A DNA stretch of 34,413 nucleotides from Bacteroidales bacterium (GTDB lineage: Bacteria > Bacteroidota > Bacteroidia > Bacteroidales > JAAUTT01). This document shows, in pieces, positions 1-8,097 of this stretch (position 1 is its first letter; the number at the start of each line of letters is the position of its first letter). The notes under the pieces are model-generated. The model did no database searches, was not told the origin of the DNA, and worked only from the letters and a program-made list of their open reading frames with translations. The stretch covers positions 1-34,413 of the forward strand of contig JANYAP010000148.1 of the NCBI GenBank assembly GCA_025361285.1. Reading direction: 5' to 3'. The position numbers and the translations under genes are program-made.

Positions 1-216
1 TGTATGGTATTGAGTATTTAGTATTAAGTACTTAGTAATTAGTATATAGTACTTAAAAAAATCTCTACAATTTGTTACAAAAGTTTCCTGCCTGCGGTCG
101 GAATGACGAATTTTGCGGTTTGGATTTGGGATTGGAATTGCTCAATTCCATTCCCATTCTCCCACATACTCTAAATTTTGTTTATTTTATTTACATTAAA
201 ATATTTACATTAAAAT
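1..216. repeat. Repeat-rich non-coding stretch at the left edge
   Basis: No credible coding frame is visible. The first 60 bases are degenerate copies of a TAGTAnTTAGTA-type sequence. The 13-mer TAGTACTTAAAAA occurs at 47-59 and again at 429-441, so the copies flank the truncated DJ-1 fragment. Positions 97-107 carry GTCGGAATGAC, also found at 21443-21453 in a palindromic repeat cluster. Positions 127-140 and 143-156 form a 14-bp inverted repeat with one mismatch and a 2-base loop. Positions 190-216 hold a short tandem TTTACATTAAAAT repeat. Together these look like accumulated small intergenic repeats rather than a gene. Confidence 0.6.
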
Positions 217-360
217 TTACCGAACTATTGTTTTTAATCCACACGTAAACAACTCGGTAGAATTATCGCCTTCAACAAGATTCCAACCAATTACATCGAT
301 AAATACGCTTGCTTCAAATGTTTCGAATCCATCGGCTAAGAGTAGTAATACTTTTTTCAT
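217..360 (-). pseudogene. Truncated DJ-1/PfpI family protein (N-terminal fragment)
   Basis: Reading leftward from the ATG at 358-360 gives 47 codons and a TAA at 217-219. The product begins MKKVLLLLADGFETFEAS and continues with an IDVIGWNL segment, which is the first beta-alpha-beta unit of DJ-1/PfpI (ThiJ) proteins, including the Glu-containing ADGFE motif. Family members are usually about 180-200 residues, and the nucleophile-elbow cysteine, which lies around residue 100, is absent. Beyond the stop there is only repeat sequence, so the rest of the gene was replaced or deleted. It lies 86 bases from the end of the GH97 gene on the same strand. The family call rests on the N-terminal motif alone. 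A functional 47-residue protein is unlikely. Confidence 0.7.
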
Positions 361-446
361 ACTAAACTAGATATTAGTTTAATTGCAGTTACATGGCACC
401 GTTTACAAAGCGCTAATTACTAAATACTTAGTACTTAAAAACAATT

Positions 447-2330
447 CTATTTTACCAAATTAAAATATGCAGCAAAACCACCTCCAGAAAACATTTTAAT
501 TTTTAGTTTCGTAGCTGAGGTAACGTTTGTTTTAGTTTCGGTAATACTTTTAAAATCAGGAGTATCGGAAAACAAATTACCTTCGAATTTACCAGTTCCT
601 AAAAAGTCGAGTGGTAATTCAATATCTCGGGCATCGCCGTTGGTAATTGCACCCACAAACCATAGGCTACCAGCCTTGCGAGCTGTAATTATATATTCAT
701 CGGGCTTAGCCTTTAAAACTTTTGTGTCGTCCCAACTATTTGGTAAGGCTTTTACAAAATTGAATTTAGGGGTATTGAAAACGGTGTCTCGACTATCGCA
801 AACTATTGATGTAGAGCCATCGTAAACAACGAACATGGCTAATTTATTGCAAAGTGTGTTTATTGTATCGGTAGGCAATTGAGTTGTTGGTAATAACAAA
901 TTTCGACTAAACATACTCGTTGAACCAGCCAACATACTTGTAAATGTGTAGTTTACATTGTTTTCGAGCTTAATTGATGGCGAATTTTTATTATCTATAC
1001 CTTTTAATCCATTGCTTAACAGCACATTCGGATATGTACGTTGAATGCCATCTGCTTTAAATGATCCTAAAAAGTTAATCATCAGTCGATAACGTGCTGC
1101 CTCGCTAATAATTTTTCTATAAATATTCCCCATTTGCTTGTCATCCTGCACTTTACAATCAACAGTAATTCCAGCAACGCCCCATTGTGCAAAAATTGGA
1201 AATGCTTCCTTGTATAATTTCTCAATATCGGCATAATTAACATACAACCAACATCTTACCTTTTTTTCTTTTGCATACCGAAGTACCTCAGGCATATCAA
1301 TAGCCGAATCGGGTTTAGAAATTTCGACCCTATGTAGTTGATTACCAATAAGCATATAAGGGAAATCAAGTTTGGAAGTATAATCAATATGGTTTTTCAC
1401 CAAATCGGTATTTACTGTTAAAGTAGTATCCAAGGTGTTAAATGAAATAATTTTGCCAGGTTTAATCCACAACGAGTTGGCTAAAACAGAGGGTTCGTTC
1501 AAATTCAGTATCATTTCCGACTCAATTATTCGTCCGGGTTCGTTTCCAATAATTATTACGCGCCATGGCGAAAAGAAATCGTTACTAAGTTGCTCTTTAA
1601 CATGTTCGTTTTGATCTGGCTCGTCTAGTTGCTTTATATTCAACAATACGCCAGCTTCTTTTCCTTCGGCAATTCCACATAAATTAATACCGCTAAAATT
1701 ATTGGTATTTGCTTCGGCAATAGTTACATAGCACTGTTCATCTACTTTTACAAATAATGGTAATGCTGCGTTACTTTTCTCGGTTAAATCGCCAATTGCA
1801 CCCGATGCAGTTTCCGTATTACCTGAACTTTTGAAACAATTATTTGATGCCCATGCCTTTAGGTTTTTAGGAAATCTAAAACCTGTTACTTCTTTTGCAA
1901 TTTCGGGAGATGAAATGCCGTTTTGCATAGGCAAAAAATACCTAAAAGCCACGCCATCATTGTAAAGACGGAATAAAATATCAATTCGGCGCTGAGGCTC
2001 GTGGCTTTCTTTAAGCTGAAGATGTATTTCGTTACAAATATCGAATGCAAACTTATGTTTTCCAGCCACTTGCGTCCATTTTTCGTTCACAACCGATCGG
2101 GTACTATCAACAATACTCATTGCATTTCCAATCGATTGATTATTATCGAATTCGAAACCCAATGGCGACTCGAGCAGCACTGTTGTTCGACCTATTTTTA
2201 CGGAATAAGTAATTTTTACGGCGTTTTTAATTTCAACCATGATTTTTTTGTCGGGCGACGATAACTGAATTCGCTGAGAATCAGCCGAATAAGTGATAAA
2301 TAATAATACAAATGCTAAAATGTTCTTCAT
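447..2330 (-). CDS. GH97-like glycoside hydrolase, divergent active site
   Basis: A 627-residue exported protein. I chose the ATG at 2328-2330 because it gives a signal peptide (about residues 1-19, ending SADSQ); the frame is open for 31 codons further upstream but without signal character. Residues 20-280 resemble the GH97 N-terminal beta-sandwich (PDKKIMVEI, GVAFRYFLP, FSPWRVIIIG). Residues 285-480 are the barrel, with WIKPGK, WGVAGITVDC (Asp391 at the place of the retaining-type nucleophile) and RTYPNVL. The C-terminal sandwich ends at 627. GH97 enzymes are periplasmic alpha-glucosidases or alpha-galactosidases. Several landmarks expected after WIKPGK (a WDWWN-like block and a DEGW-like strand) are missing, and the acidic residue after the RTYPN block is not obvious. 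It may therefore be inactive or have changed specificity. The start faces the gene at 2430 across about 100 bases. Confidence 0.75.
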   Translation of the reverse strand: MKNILAFVLLFITYSADSQRIQLSSPDKKIMVEIKNAVKITYSVKIGRTTVLLESPLGFEFDNNQSIGNAMSIVDSTRSVVNEKWTQVAGKHKFAFDICNEIHLQLKESHEPQRRIDILFRLYNDGVAFRYFLPMQNGISSPEIAKEVTGFRFPKNLKAWASNNCFKSSGNTETASGAIGDLTEKSNAALPLFVKVDEQCYVTIAEANTNNFSGINLCGIAEGKEAGVLLNIKQLDEPDQNEHVKEQLSNDFFSPWRVIIIGNEPGRIIESEMILNLNEPSVLANSLWIKPGKIISFNTLDTTLTVNTDLVKNHIDYTSKLDFPYMLIGNQLHRVEISKPDSAIDMPEVLRYAKEKKVRCWLYVNYADIEKLYKEAFPIFAQWGVAGITVDCKVQDDKQMGNIYRKIISEAARYRLMINFLGSFKADGIQRTYPNVLLSNGLKGIDNKNSPSIKLENNVNYTFTSMLAGSTSMFSRNLLLPTTQLPTDTINTLCNKLAMFVVYDGSTSIVCDSRDTVFNTPKFNFVKALPNSWDDTKVLKAKPDEYIITARKAGSLWFVGAITNGDARDIELPLDFLGTGKFEGNLFSDTPDFKSITETKTNVTSATKLKIKMFSGGGFAAYFNLVK

Positions 2331-2429
2331 GTTGGTTTTATTACTTAATAATGCAATATTACAAATAAAGGTATTTTTATTTTTATAAAATATTATAAAT
2401 TTATGCTGAATATTTAACCCCACAACATT

Positions 2430-3110
2430 ATGCTACAGCGATTATTGAAAAGTATTATATTGGCAATTTGTATATTAAACTCATATTCATTTGTTTATGC
2501 TCAGGATAGTTCGTTAAAAATTAAAACAATTATTTTCAATGACAATTTCTCAACCGATTCAATTAACTCATTTCCAAAGCATTGGAATGGAAATGTAAAA
2601 GCCGTTGTGGAAACAATTAATGCATTTTCGGGCAATTGGTTGAAACTTAATTCGCAAGGTACGTACTTGCCAATTATCGAAAACCCTTTGCCAGAGGTGT
2701 TTACCGTAGAATTCGACTATATCCTCTATACAAACAGAAGCGGAAACAATTCAACAGAACTAACATTTTTCGATAGGGAAGAGCAATCGCCTTTCGACGC
2801 CGATTTTCCTGGTAAACAGGGCGTTAAAATATTTTTTGGCGATTTTATAGTAAGTTATCTATGCTATAACAATGCAAACATTCTCGATAAAACAGCTGGT
2901 GAAAACCGAAGCGTAACAATTGAACAACAAAAGGTTACAAAAGTTCGATTAGACATTGCGAAGGAACTTGTTACACTTCGCCTAAATGGTATTTTAGTAC
3001 TCGAAATACCACGAAGCCCAAGCAATTGGAATACTTTCAATACCCTTCGCTTTAATTTGTGGGGCTCGGTGGCCGAACCATGGATTGGAAATTTTATGGT
3101 TTACAAATAA
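2430..3110 (+). CDS. Secreted LamG-like/carbohydrate-binding-type protein
   Basis: A 226-residue protein with an N-terminal signal peptide (residues 1-24, cleavage after FVYAQ). The mature part contains DNFSTDSINSFPKHW, a block ending GNWLKL, PLPEVFTVEFDYILY and a C-terminal NWNTFNTLRFNLWG strand. That pattern matches the concanavalin-like beta-sandwich module found ahead of OmpA domains in some Bacteroidota envelope proteins. Here no OmpA domain follows, so the module stands alone. The gene is divergent from the GH97 gene and convergent with the lipoprotein gene, whose stop lies 9 bases away. A role in binding glycan or another surface ligand is inference from the fold. Confidence 0.55.
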   Translation: MLQRLLKSIILAICILNSYSFVYAQDSSLKIKTIIFNDNFSTDSINSFPKHWNGNVKAVVETINAFSGNWLKLNSQGTYLPIIENPLPEVFTVEFDYILYTNRSGNNSTELTFFDREEQSPFDADFPGKQGVKIFFGDFIVSYLCYNNANILDKTAGENRSVTIEQQKVTKVRLDIAKELVTLRLNGILVLEIPRSPSNWNTFNTLRFNLWGSVAEPWIGNFMVYK

Positions 3111-3119
3111 ATGTCCTAG

Positions 3120-3554
3120 CTACAACTTCAACATACAATTCATTGTTCCACCCTTTATTATCCAACAATACTCATTACAAGTCGATTGAATACTATATGC
3201 GTGTAACTCGCTGCCATCCACAACAGTATATTTTTTGCCGTCTTTAATATATTCTGCAACAACCGAATAGTATTCGTTCACATCTACTTCCACTTCAAAT
3301 GGTGTGTAGGTTGCTGTATCGGCATAAATCCAATCATTATCCTTACTCGAATTGTACTTACCTTTATAAACCCTAATAGGCACACGCTGCTGCGGATTTG
3401 ATATATCTATTAAAATGCTACTCGTGGCAGGCTTGGGAGAGATGCAATCGTTGCAATCCTCCTGACTAGCAAATGGATACTCTTCACCACACGAAATAGG
3501 TACTAACACCGCTGTAATGGTAAATAATAATGCAAGTATTTGTTTGGTATTCAT
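3120..3554 (-). CDS. Hypothetical lipoprotein
   Basis: A 144-residue protein I do not recognise. It starts with a hydrophobic signal segment and a likely lipobox ending at Cys22 (VPISCGEE); the -3 proline makes this lipobox imperfect. The mature part has a CNDC pair and two further cysteines near the C-terminus (STCNEYC), which could form disulfides in the periplasm. Its ATG overlaps the TGA of the ankyrin/barrel gene by four bases (ATGA at 3551-3554), so the two are probably translationally coupled and may work together at the outer membrane. No catalytic motif is visible. Confidence 0.6.
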   Translation of the reverse strand: MNTKQILALLFTITAVLVPISCGEEYPFASQEDCNDCISPKPATSSILIDISNPQQRVPIRVYKGKYNSSKDNDWIYADTATYTPFEVEVDVNEYYSVVAEYIKDGKKYTVVDGSELHAYSIQSTCNEYCWIIKGGTMNCMLKL

Positions 3555-4957
3555 TCGGTTATATTCAAATATTTGTTAATTTTTTCGGGCTTTGCAAACA
3601 ACCTGTACATTACGGAAAACCCAACATACCAGTTTGTTAACCCATTAGTTTTGTAGTTGGTATAGTTGCACGACAGCTTGGTAACTAATTCGTTGCTTTT
3701 GTAATAGAAACCTACATAAGGCGATGGATAGAGCCCTTGATTAATCGACATAGTTGTTCCTCGATAATTGCCAAAATGCATATCGAAGCTTGTTCCAATA
3801 AAGCCCCCAGCCGATTGATAGTTTCCAGTATAAAATGAGAACGACTTACTTAACGATAGCCCAACTCTGTGGCGTCGCTCCCAATATTGAAAGTAAGTAT
3901 TTTCGCCAGTTTTCTTAAAAACAGGAATAGCCGTTGGCCGGAAATAATAATGCGCCGCTAGCTCAAAATTATATTTTAAATCGGTTTTGGCAATCGATAT
4001 GCCAGCAAGCATATCTTTATCGTTAAACAAAATTGCAATTTCGGGACTAAATCCCACAAAATAAGGCAAGTAATTAGGTTTTGCTTCCCATCCTTTTAAC
4101 GAATCGGAAATGGTTTTCTTGTTAAACGATTTTGCAATACCCAAAGGATTAAGGCTTAACGTATTCTGCTCGTTTACATTAGCTCCATTAAGTATCAATA
4201 ATTCGGCAATATCGCCATATCCATTGGCAATTGCTAGCGACAATGCCGAAAATCCTCGTTTGTTTTGCCAGTTAATATCAGCCCAATTTTCAATTAATTT
4301 TAATGCAATGTAGTAATGCCCATTCTGCGCTGCCGCCATAAGCGGTGTATAACCTTTATTGTCGTTCAATTCCACTTTAGCTAAGTTGTTAAGTAGAATA
4401 TCAAAAACCTGATTACTACCATTATAAGCTGCTAAAAGAAGTGGCGTTTCTCCTTCTAACGTTATTTCGTTGGTATTTACCTCATAATTAAGTAGTAAAT
4501 GCGCCATAATTGTATCGTTATAAAGTGCTGCATAATGCAACGCACTCGCACCAATGTAATCGCTCACCGTAACATCGGCTTTGTATTTAAGTAGCAAGCT
4601 GGCAATATCGGTATAACCAAGTTTTGCAGCCATAATAAGAGGTGGCGCATTGCGGTAGTTAGTGGGTTTCTGGTTAGCATCGGCACCATACGAAAGAAGA
4701 AGTTCAACTATTTTAACATCCTTCTTTTCAATAGCATATATTAATGGAGTAAATCCGCTATAATCGCGAGTGTTAACCTTTGCTCCTTTGTTAATAAACT
4801 GAAGCGCTTTGGGGTAATCGCGGTTATAAACCGAAATAATAAGGTTTTCGTCGAGTATATTTCCGTAAGGAATTGTATCGTTAAACACCGAGGTTTGACT
4901 TTTTACTTCCGGAATAACCAATAGAACAAATACATATATCAATAAATATCGAAACAT
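3551..4957 (-). CDS. Exported ankyrin-repeat protein with C-terminal beta-barrel-like domain
   Basis: The ATG at 4955-4957 gives a 468-residue product with a clean signal peptide (MFRYLLIYVFVLLVIPEVKS); the frame is open for 23 more codons upstream, without signal character. Residues about 34-290 form roughly eight ankyrin repeats with the usual GxTPLxxA and VxxLLLxxGAD signatures. Residues about 295-460 switch to alternating aromatic/polar strands with turns (YYFRPTAIP, RRHRVGLSLSKSFSF, YVGFSVMYRLF), as in a small outer-membrane beta-barrel. Ankyrin repeats bind proteins; here they would face the periplasm if the last part is a barrel. The downstream lipoprotein overlaps it by four bases. 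Domain order is seen directly, while the barrel assignment is inference from strand pattern. Confidence 0.7.
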   Translation of the reverse strand: MFRYLLIYVFVLLVIPEVKSQTSVFNDTIPYGNILDENLIISVYNRDYPKALQFINKGAKVNTRDYSGFTPLIYAIEKKDVKIVELLLSYGADANQKPTNYRNAPPLIMAAKLGYTDIASLLLKYKADVTVSDYIGASALHYAALYNDTIMAHLLLNYEVNTNEITLEGETPLLLAAYNGSNQVFDILLNNLAKVELNDNKGYTPLMAAAQNGHYYIALKLIENWADINWQNKRGFSALSLAIANGYGDIAELLILNGANVNEQNTLSLNPLGIAKSFNKKTISDSLKGWEAKPNYLPYFVGFSPEIAILFNDKDMLAGISIAKTDLKYNFELAAHYYFRPTAIPVFKKTGENTYFQYWERRHRVGLSLSKSFSFYTGNYQSAGGFIGTSFDMHFGNYRGTTMSINQGLYPSPYVGFYYKSNELVTKLSCNYTNYKTNGLTNWYVGFSVMYRLFAKPEKINKYLNITE

Positions 4958-5096
4958 AAATAAGGCTGATATAAAAACTTTAATATTTAAGATTGCCTCC
5001 AAAATACACAAAAGACAAATAATCAAAACATTAAATTTGGTGAGATTTAGTGCTTTGGTAGCTATAAGTTGCTTATTATACTGAACTCATAAATAG

Positions 5097-5993
5097 TTAT
5101 TTTATTGGTTTAAACCCATGTCCAATAATTTCGTTGGCATCAATTACTGTTACAAATGCATTAGGGTCAATTTCCTTAATATAATCGATTAATGTTGACA
5201 ATTCTCTTCTGCTTATATTGGTGTAAATCACTTTTTTAGGTCGCCCGGCATGCATTCCTTCTCCCAAAAAATAGGTTCCTCCCCTATCCATATCAATCAG
5301 TAGCTTATCTCTAATTTTTTCGTATTTATCCGAAATAATAATTACCGTTTTATCGTAGCTCATGCCCTGCATAATGCCATCGATAACTTTTCCGGTAATA
5401 AAAATTACAATCCACGAATATAGTGGTATTTTCCAGTCGCGAAAAGCTATTAAACCAATAAGCACAACGCACGAATCGACATAAATAAGTAATTGCCCCA
5501 AAGGCAACCTGGTGTGCTTAGCAATTATCATGGCAATAGTATCGGTTCCGCCGGTAGCTCCTTTGGCCTTAAAAATAAGTCCAAGCCCAACACCAAAAAG
5601 TACTCCGCCAAAAATACACGACAGCAACGTGTCGTTTGTTACAAGAGGTTCGTAGCCCCAAAAATAAGTTAGCGTATCGATGCATACCGATGTCATTACC
5701 AGCCCAAACACGTTTTTCATACCAAAACGCGGACCAAGCAGTTTCATGCCTATAATCGTTAACGGAATGTCGAGTATAAGCCCCATCGCTCCTACTGGCA
5801 AACCTTGTGGAGCAAAGTCGAACATCCCTTTTGTAAGGTGGTGAATTACAATACTTACGCCATAAATACCACCAGGAACAATTTTATATGGAGTTATAAA
5901 CAAAACATACCCCGAAGCCAGTATAAACGAGCCTATTGCTACAACCAAATAGCTGTAAAAAGGATGCGATGCTTTGTTATTACGCTTTCTCAT
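5097..5993 (-). CDS. YitT family membrane protein
   Basis: A 298-residue integral membrane protein. The N-terminal two thirds have about five or six hydrophobic helices with the family segments GGIYGVSIVIHHLT and FKAKGATGGTDTIAMIIAKH. The C-terminal cytoplasmic part, from YDKTVIIISDKYEKI to VTVIDANEIIGHGF, fits the DUF2179 domain that follows the membrane part in this family. Length and domain order are normal. The substrate is not established for most members, so transport is only presumed. The start faces the metallophosphoesterase gene across about 240 bases, and the gene appears monocistronic. Confidence 0.85.
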   Translation of the reverse strand: MRKRNNKASHPFYSYLVVAIGSFILASGYVLFITPYKIVPGGIYGVSIVIHHLTKGMFDFAPQGLPVGAMGLILDIPLTIIGMKLLGPRFGMKNVFGLVMTSVCIDTLTYFWGYEPLVTNDTLLSCIFGGVLFGVGLGLIFKAKGATGGTDTIAMIIAKHTRLPLGQLLIYVDSCVVLIGLIAFRDWKIPLYSWIVIFITGKVIDGIMQGMSYDKTVIIISDKYEKIRDKLLIDMDRGGTYFLGEGMHAGRPKKVIYTNISRRELSTLIDYIKEIDPNAFVTVIDANEIIGHGFKPIK

Positions 5994-6131
5994 TTTAAAA
6001 ACAAAAATGACATTTAGGCAAGAAAAAATGCTAATCGTGATTCAAAGTCGTTTTTTTAAGCCTGAAGGGCTTTCAAAATCTTAGATAAACAACATTGATT
6101 AATATTACAAAAAAAGCGAAAATAAACGATA

Positions 6132-6139
6132 TATCTTTC
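6132..6139 (+). promoter_or_regulatory. Possible -7 box for the metallophosphoesterase gene
   Basis: TATCTTTC matches the Bacteroidota -7 consensus TAnnTTTG at all but the last defined base. No clear -33 element is visible at the usual spacing, so this is tentative. It lies about 100 bases before the chosen ATG. Confidence 0.3.
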
Positions 6140-6236
6140 TAAACATCTTAATTTTCGAGCTATCTTGTTTCAAAACATAAAAGCAAAGACGAACATTCTA
6201 TCGTATTATTTGTTCTATACACCTAAAACATTAAAC

Positions 6237-7139
6237 ATGAGAAACATACTGCTGCAAACATTACTATTCATTTTTACTAGTAGTTTGTCTATCGGTCAGA
6301 TAGCTAAGCCATTAAACGAACAACAAAACAATATTTTTTCGTTTGCCTTTATTACCGACATTCATTTACAGCCCGAATTGCGTGCCGTAGAAGGCTTTTC
6401 GAAAGCTATCGATACACTTAACAAACTAAATCCCGACTTTGTAATTGCTGGTGGCGATTTAATTATGGACGCACTAGCACAAACCGAAGCGCGATCCGAT
6501 TCCCTTTATAATCTGTACATTAAAACTTCGGCTTTAATAAAGCCACCAGTTTATAATACCGTTGGAAACCACGACCTTTTTGGCTTGCAGCTAAAACACG
6601 GCATAAAGGCAACAAATCCTTTATTTGGCGTTAAAATGTTCGAATCGAAATTAGGGAAGCAATATCAAACATTCACTCACAAAGGATGGAAATTCTTTAT
6701 TTTAAACGATATTGATGAAAGTGCTGTTGGCAAATACAAAGGAGGTGTCGATTCAACTCAACTGCAATGGATTAGGCACGAACTAGCAAAAACCGACAAA
6801 AGTACACCTATTGTTATAGCCCTTCACATTCCCCTTATTACCTCCATAACACAGTTCGAACAAGGTGCTTATGCCGCTAGCACTGAAGGTTTGGTAGTAG
6901 CCAACTCGAAACAGGTACTCGATATTTTTAAAGAATACAACCTAAAAATTGTGCTGCAAGGTCACCTACATATTTTGGAAGATAATTACATTCAAGGTAT
7001 TCACTTTATTACTGGCGGGGCGGTTTGTGGAGCTTGGTGGAAGGGAGCCAACAAAAAAACTGAGGAAGGCTTTTTAATGCTTCACATAAACAATAACTTA
7101 TTTTCGTGGGAATATATTGATTATAAGTGGAATCCGTAA
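6237..7139 (+). CDS. Exported metallophosphoesterase
   Basis: The ATG at 6237 gives a 300-residue product with a signal peptide (MRNILLQTLLFIFTSSLSIG); 24 upstream in-frame codons lack signal character. The metallophosphoesterase motifs appear in order: ITDIHL (Asp41, His43), GGDLIMD (Asp74), VGNHDLFG (Asn111, His112), ALHIPL and GHLHI, giving the usual two-metal site. Such enzymes hydrolyse phosphomonoesters or phosphodiesters; the exact substrate cannot be read from sequence. The signal peptide places it in the periplasm or outside. It is followed by a 150-base gap that carries the promoter of the next gene. Confidence 0.85.
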   Translation: MRNILLQTLLFIFTSSLSIGQIAKPLNEQQNNIFSFAFITDIHLQPELRAVEGFSKAIDTLNKLNPDFVIAGGDLIMDALAQTEARSDSLYNLYIKTSALIKPPVYNTVGNHDLFGLQLKHGIKATNPLFGVKMFESKLGKQYQTFTHKGWKFFILNDIDESAVGKYKGGVDSTQLQWIRHELAKTDKSTPIVIALHIPLITSITQFEQGAYAASTEGLVVANSKQVLDIFKEYNLKIVLQGHLHILEDNYIQGIHFITGGAVCGAWWKGANKKTEEGFLMLHINNNLFSWEYIDYKWNP

Positions 7140-7212
7140 AATTTTCGATTATGGTTATTTCGAATAAGTTACTTTTCGAATTTGCTCTAAACAAACAAAA
7201 CCCTTCAACATA

Positions 7213-7243
7213 TTCGTTACTATCATTTTTTTTAATATATTTG
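7213..7243 (+). promoter_or_regulatory. Predicted promoter of the receiver/Ton block
   Basis: TATATTTG at 7236-7243 is a full match to the Bacteroidota -7 consensus TAnnTTTG. TTCG at 7213-7216, 19 bases upstream, is a three-of-four match to the -33 element. The expected start near 7250 leaves a leader of about 40 bases before the ATG at 7291. Confidence 0.5.
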
Positions 7244-7290
7244 ATTATCAGCATGCCGTAATCAAAATTTCATCAACCAAAATTTAAACA

Positions 7291-7773
7291 ATGTCGAAAA
7301 AAAATTACCCATTAATATTTATTGTTGAGGATAATTTAGCGTATAGCAAAGTGTTGGAAAGGCATTTAATAGCATATAATTATGCCAACATAGTAAAATT
7401 TATAACGGGCGAAGAATGTTTGAATAATTTGTATCGAAAACCAAATATCATCATACAAGACTATAAACTTCAAGGAATTAGCGGCTTAAATGTTCTTCAA
7501 CGAACAAAAAAAGTTTTACCCCAAACCGAATTTATATTTCTCTCAACATTAAGCGATATCGACATAGCAATCAATACAATAAAGGCAGGGGCATATTGTT
7601 ATATATCAAAAAATAATAACGAATTAAATAAACTGATACAGAAAATTGATGAAATTACTGTTTTTCAAGTACTTAATAATAATAGGAAAAAGAAAAAGAA
7701 AAGGTATTTGATAATACTATTTGCATTGATAATCAGTGCTATATCGGCACTAATTATAACAAACATACCATAA
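7291..7773 (+). CDS. Response-regulator receiver domain with C-terminal membrane anchor
   Basis: A 160-residue protein. Residues 6-125 are a complete receiver domain: acidic pair Glu13/Asp14, phospho-acceptor Asp57 in IIIQDYKL, switch Ser85/Thr86 in FLSTLSD, and Lys107 in YISKNN. There is no output domain. A lysine/arginine-rich linker (RKKKKKRY, about 132-139) leads into a single hydrophobic helix at about 140-158, after which the protein ends. This predicts a tail-anchored, cytosol-facing receiver in the inner membrane. No histidine kinase is encoded nearby. It lies upstream of a small membrane protein and the PstS-like/TPR/Ton block in the same direction. A signalling role by docking to a membrane partner is inference. 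Confidence 0.85.
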   Translation: MSKKNYPLIFIVEDNLAYSKVLERHLIAYNYANIVKFITGEECLNNLYRKPNIIIQDYKLQGISGLNVLQRTKKVLPQTEFIFLSTLSDIDIAINTIKAGAYCYISKNNNELNKLIQKIDEITVFQVLNNNRKKKKKRYLIILFALIISAISALIITNIP

Positions 7774-7884
7774 TCAGCACAAAACATTGCATTTCGAGAG
7801 TAAAAAATGTTTTTATCGTAATCAAAAAATAAAAATATTGTTTAATATTGTCGCTCTTAAAAAAACCTTAGTGTGATTAAAAAT

Positions 7885-8097
7885 ATGCCTGTATATACGT
7901 GGGACAATATTTCGAAGCTTTTTGGTATAATTGTTGTAATACTAATTTTAGTTTTAGGAATTGTAGTAGCCACTTCGCAATACTTTGAGTACATACCAAA
8001 AAATTACCGATTAATATTTTCATTTTTTATAATTGCTTATGCAGCATTTCGTTTGGTAACTATTTATAATAAACCCAAATACAATAAAAATGAATAA
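7885..8097 (+). CDS. Small two-helix membrane protein
   Basis: A 70-residue protein read from the ATG at 7885; an in-frame GTG at 7873 would add four residues. It has two hydrophobic segments, roughly residues 14-32 and 43-56, and a charged, lysine-rich tail. I do not recognise a named family. It lies about 110 bases after the receiver gene, and its last eight bases overlap the start of the PstS-like lipoprotein gene (ATG at 8090), which points to translational coupling. A role as a membrane partner or assembly factor of the neighbouring proteins is inference from position. Confidence 0.6.
   Translation: MPVYTWDNISKLFGIIVVILILVLGIVVATSQYFEYIPKNYRLIFSFFIIAYAAFRLVTIYNKPKYNKNE

Noticed and set aside
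2331-2423. N-terminal extension of the GH97 gene by 31 codons
   Set aside because: It would bury the signal peptide; the ATG at 2328-2330 gives a normal export signal.
4958-5026. N-terminal extension of the ankyrin gene by 23 codons
   Set aside because: The inner ATG gives a clean signal peptide directly at the start.
6058-6072. AAGCC/GGCTT hairpin upstream of the YitT-type gene as a terminator
   Set aside because: The stem is only 5 bp and the T-run lies before it rather than after it on the + strand, with no T-run on the minus strand.
6165-6236. N-terminal extension of the metallophosphoesterase gene by 24 codons
   Set aside because: The extension is not signal-like, whereas the ATG at 6237 starts a typical signal peptide.
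7009-7254. Minus-strand frame of 81 codons across the end of the metallophosphoesterase gene
   Set aside because: It is mostly the reverse of a well-supported coding region and has no family motif.
7873-7884. GTG start for the small membrane protein
   Set aside because: Possible, but an ATG four codons later is the more usual choice and loses nothing of the hydrophobic segments.
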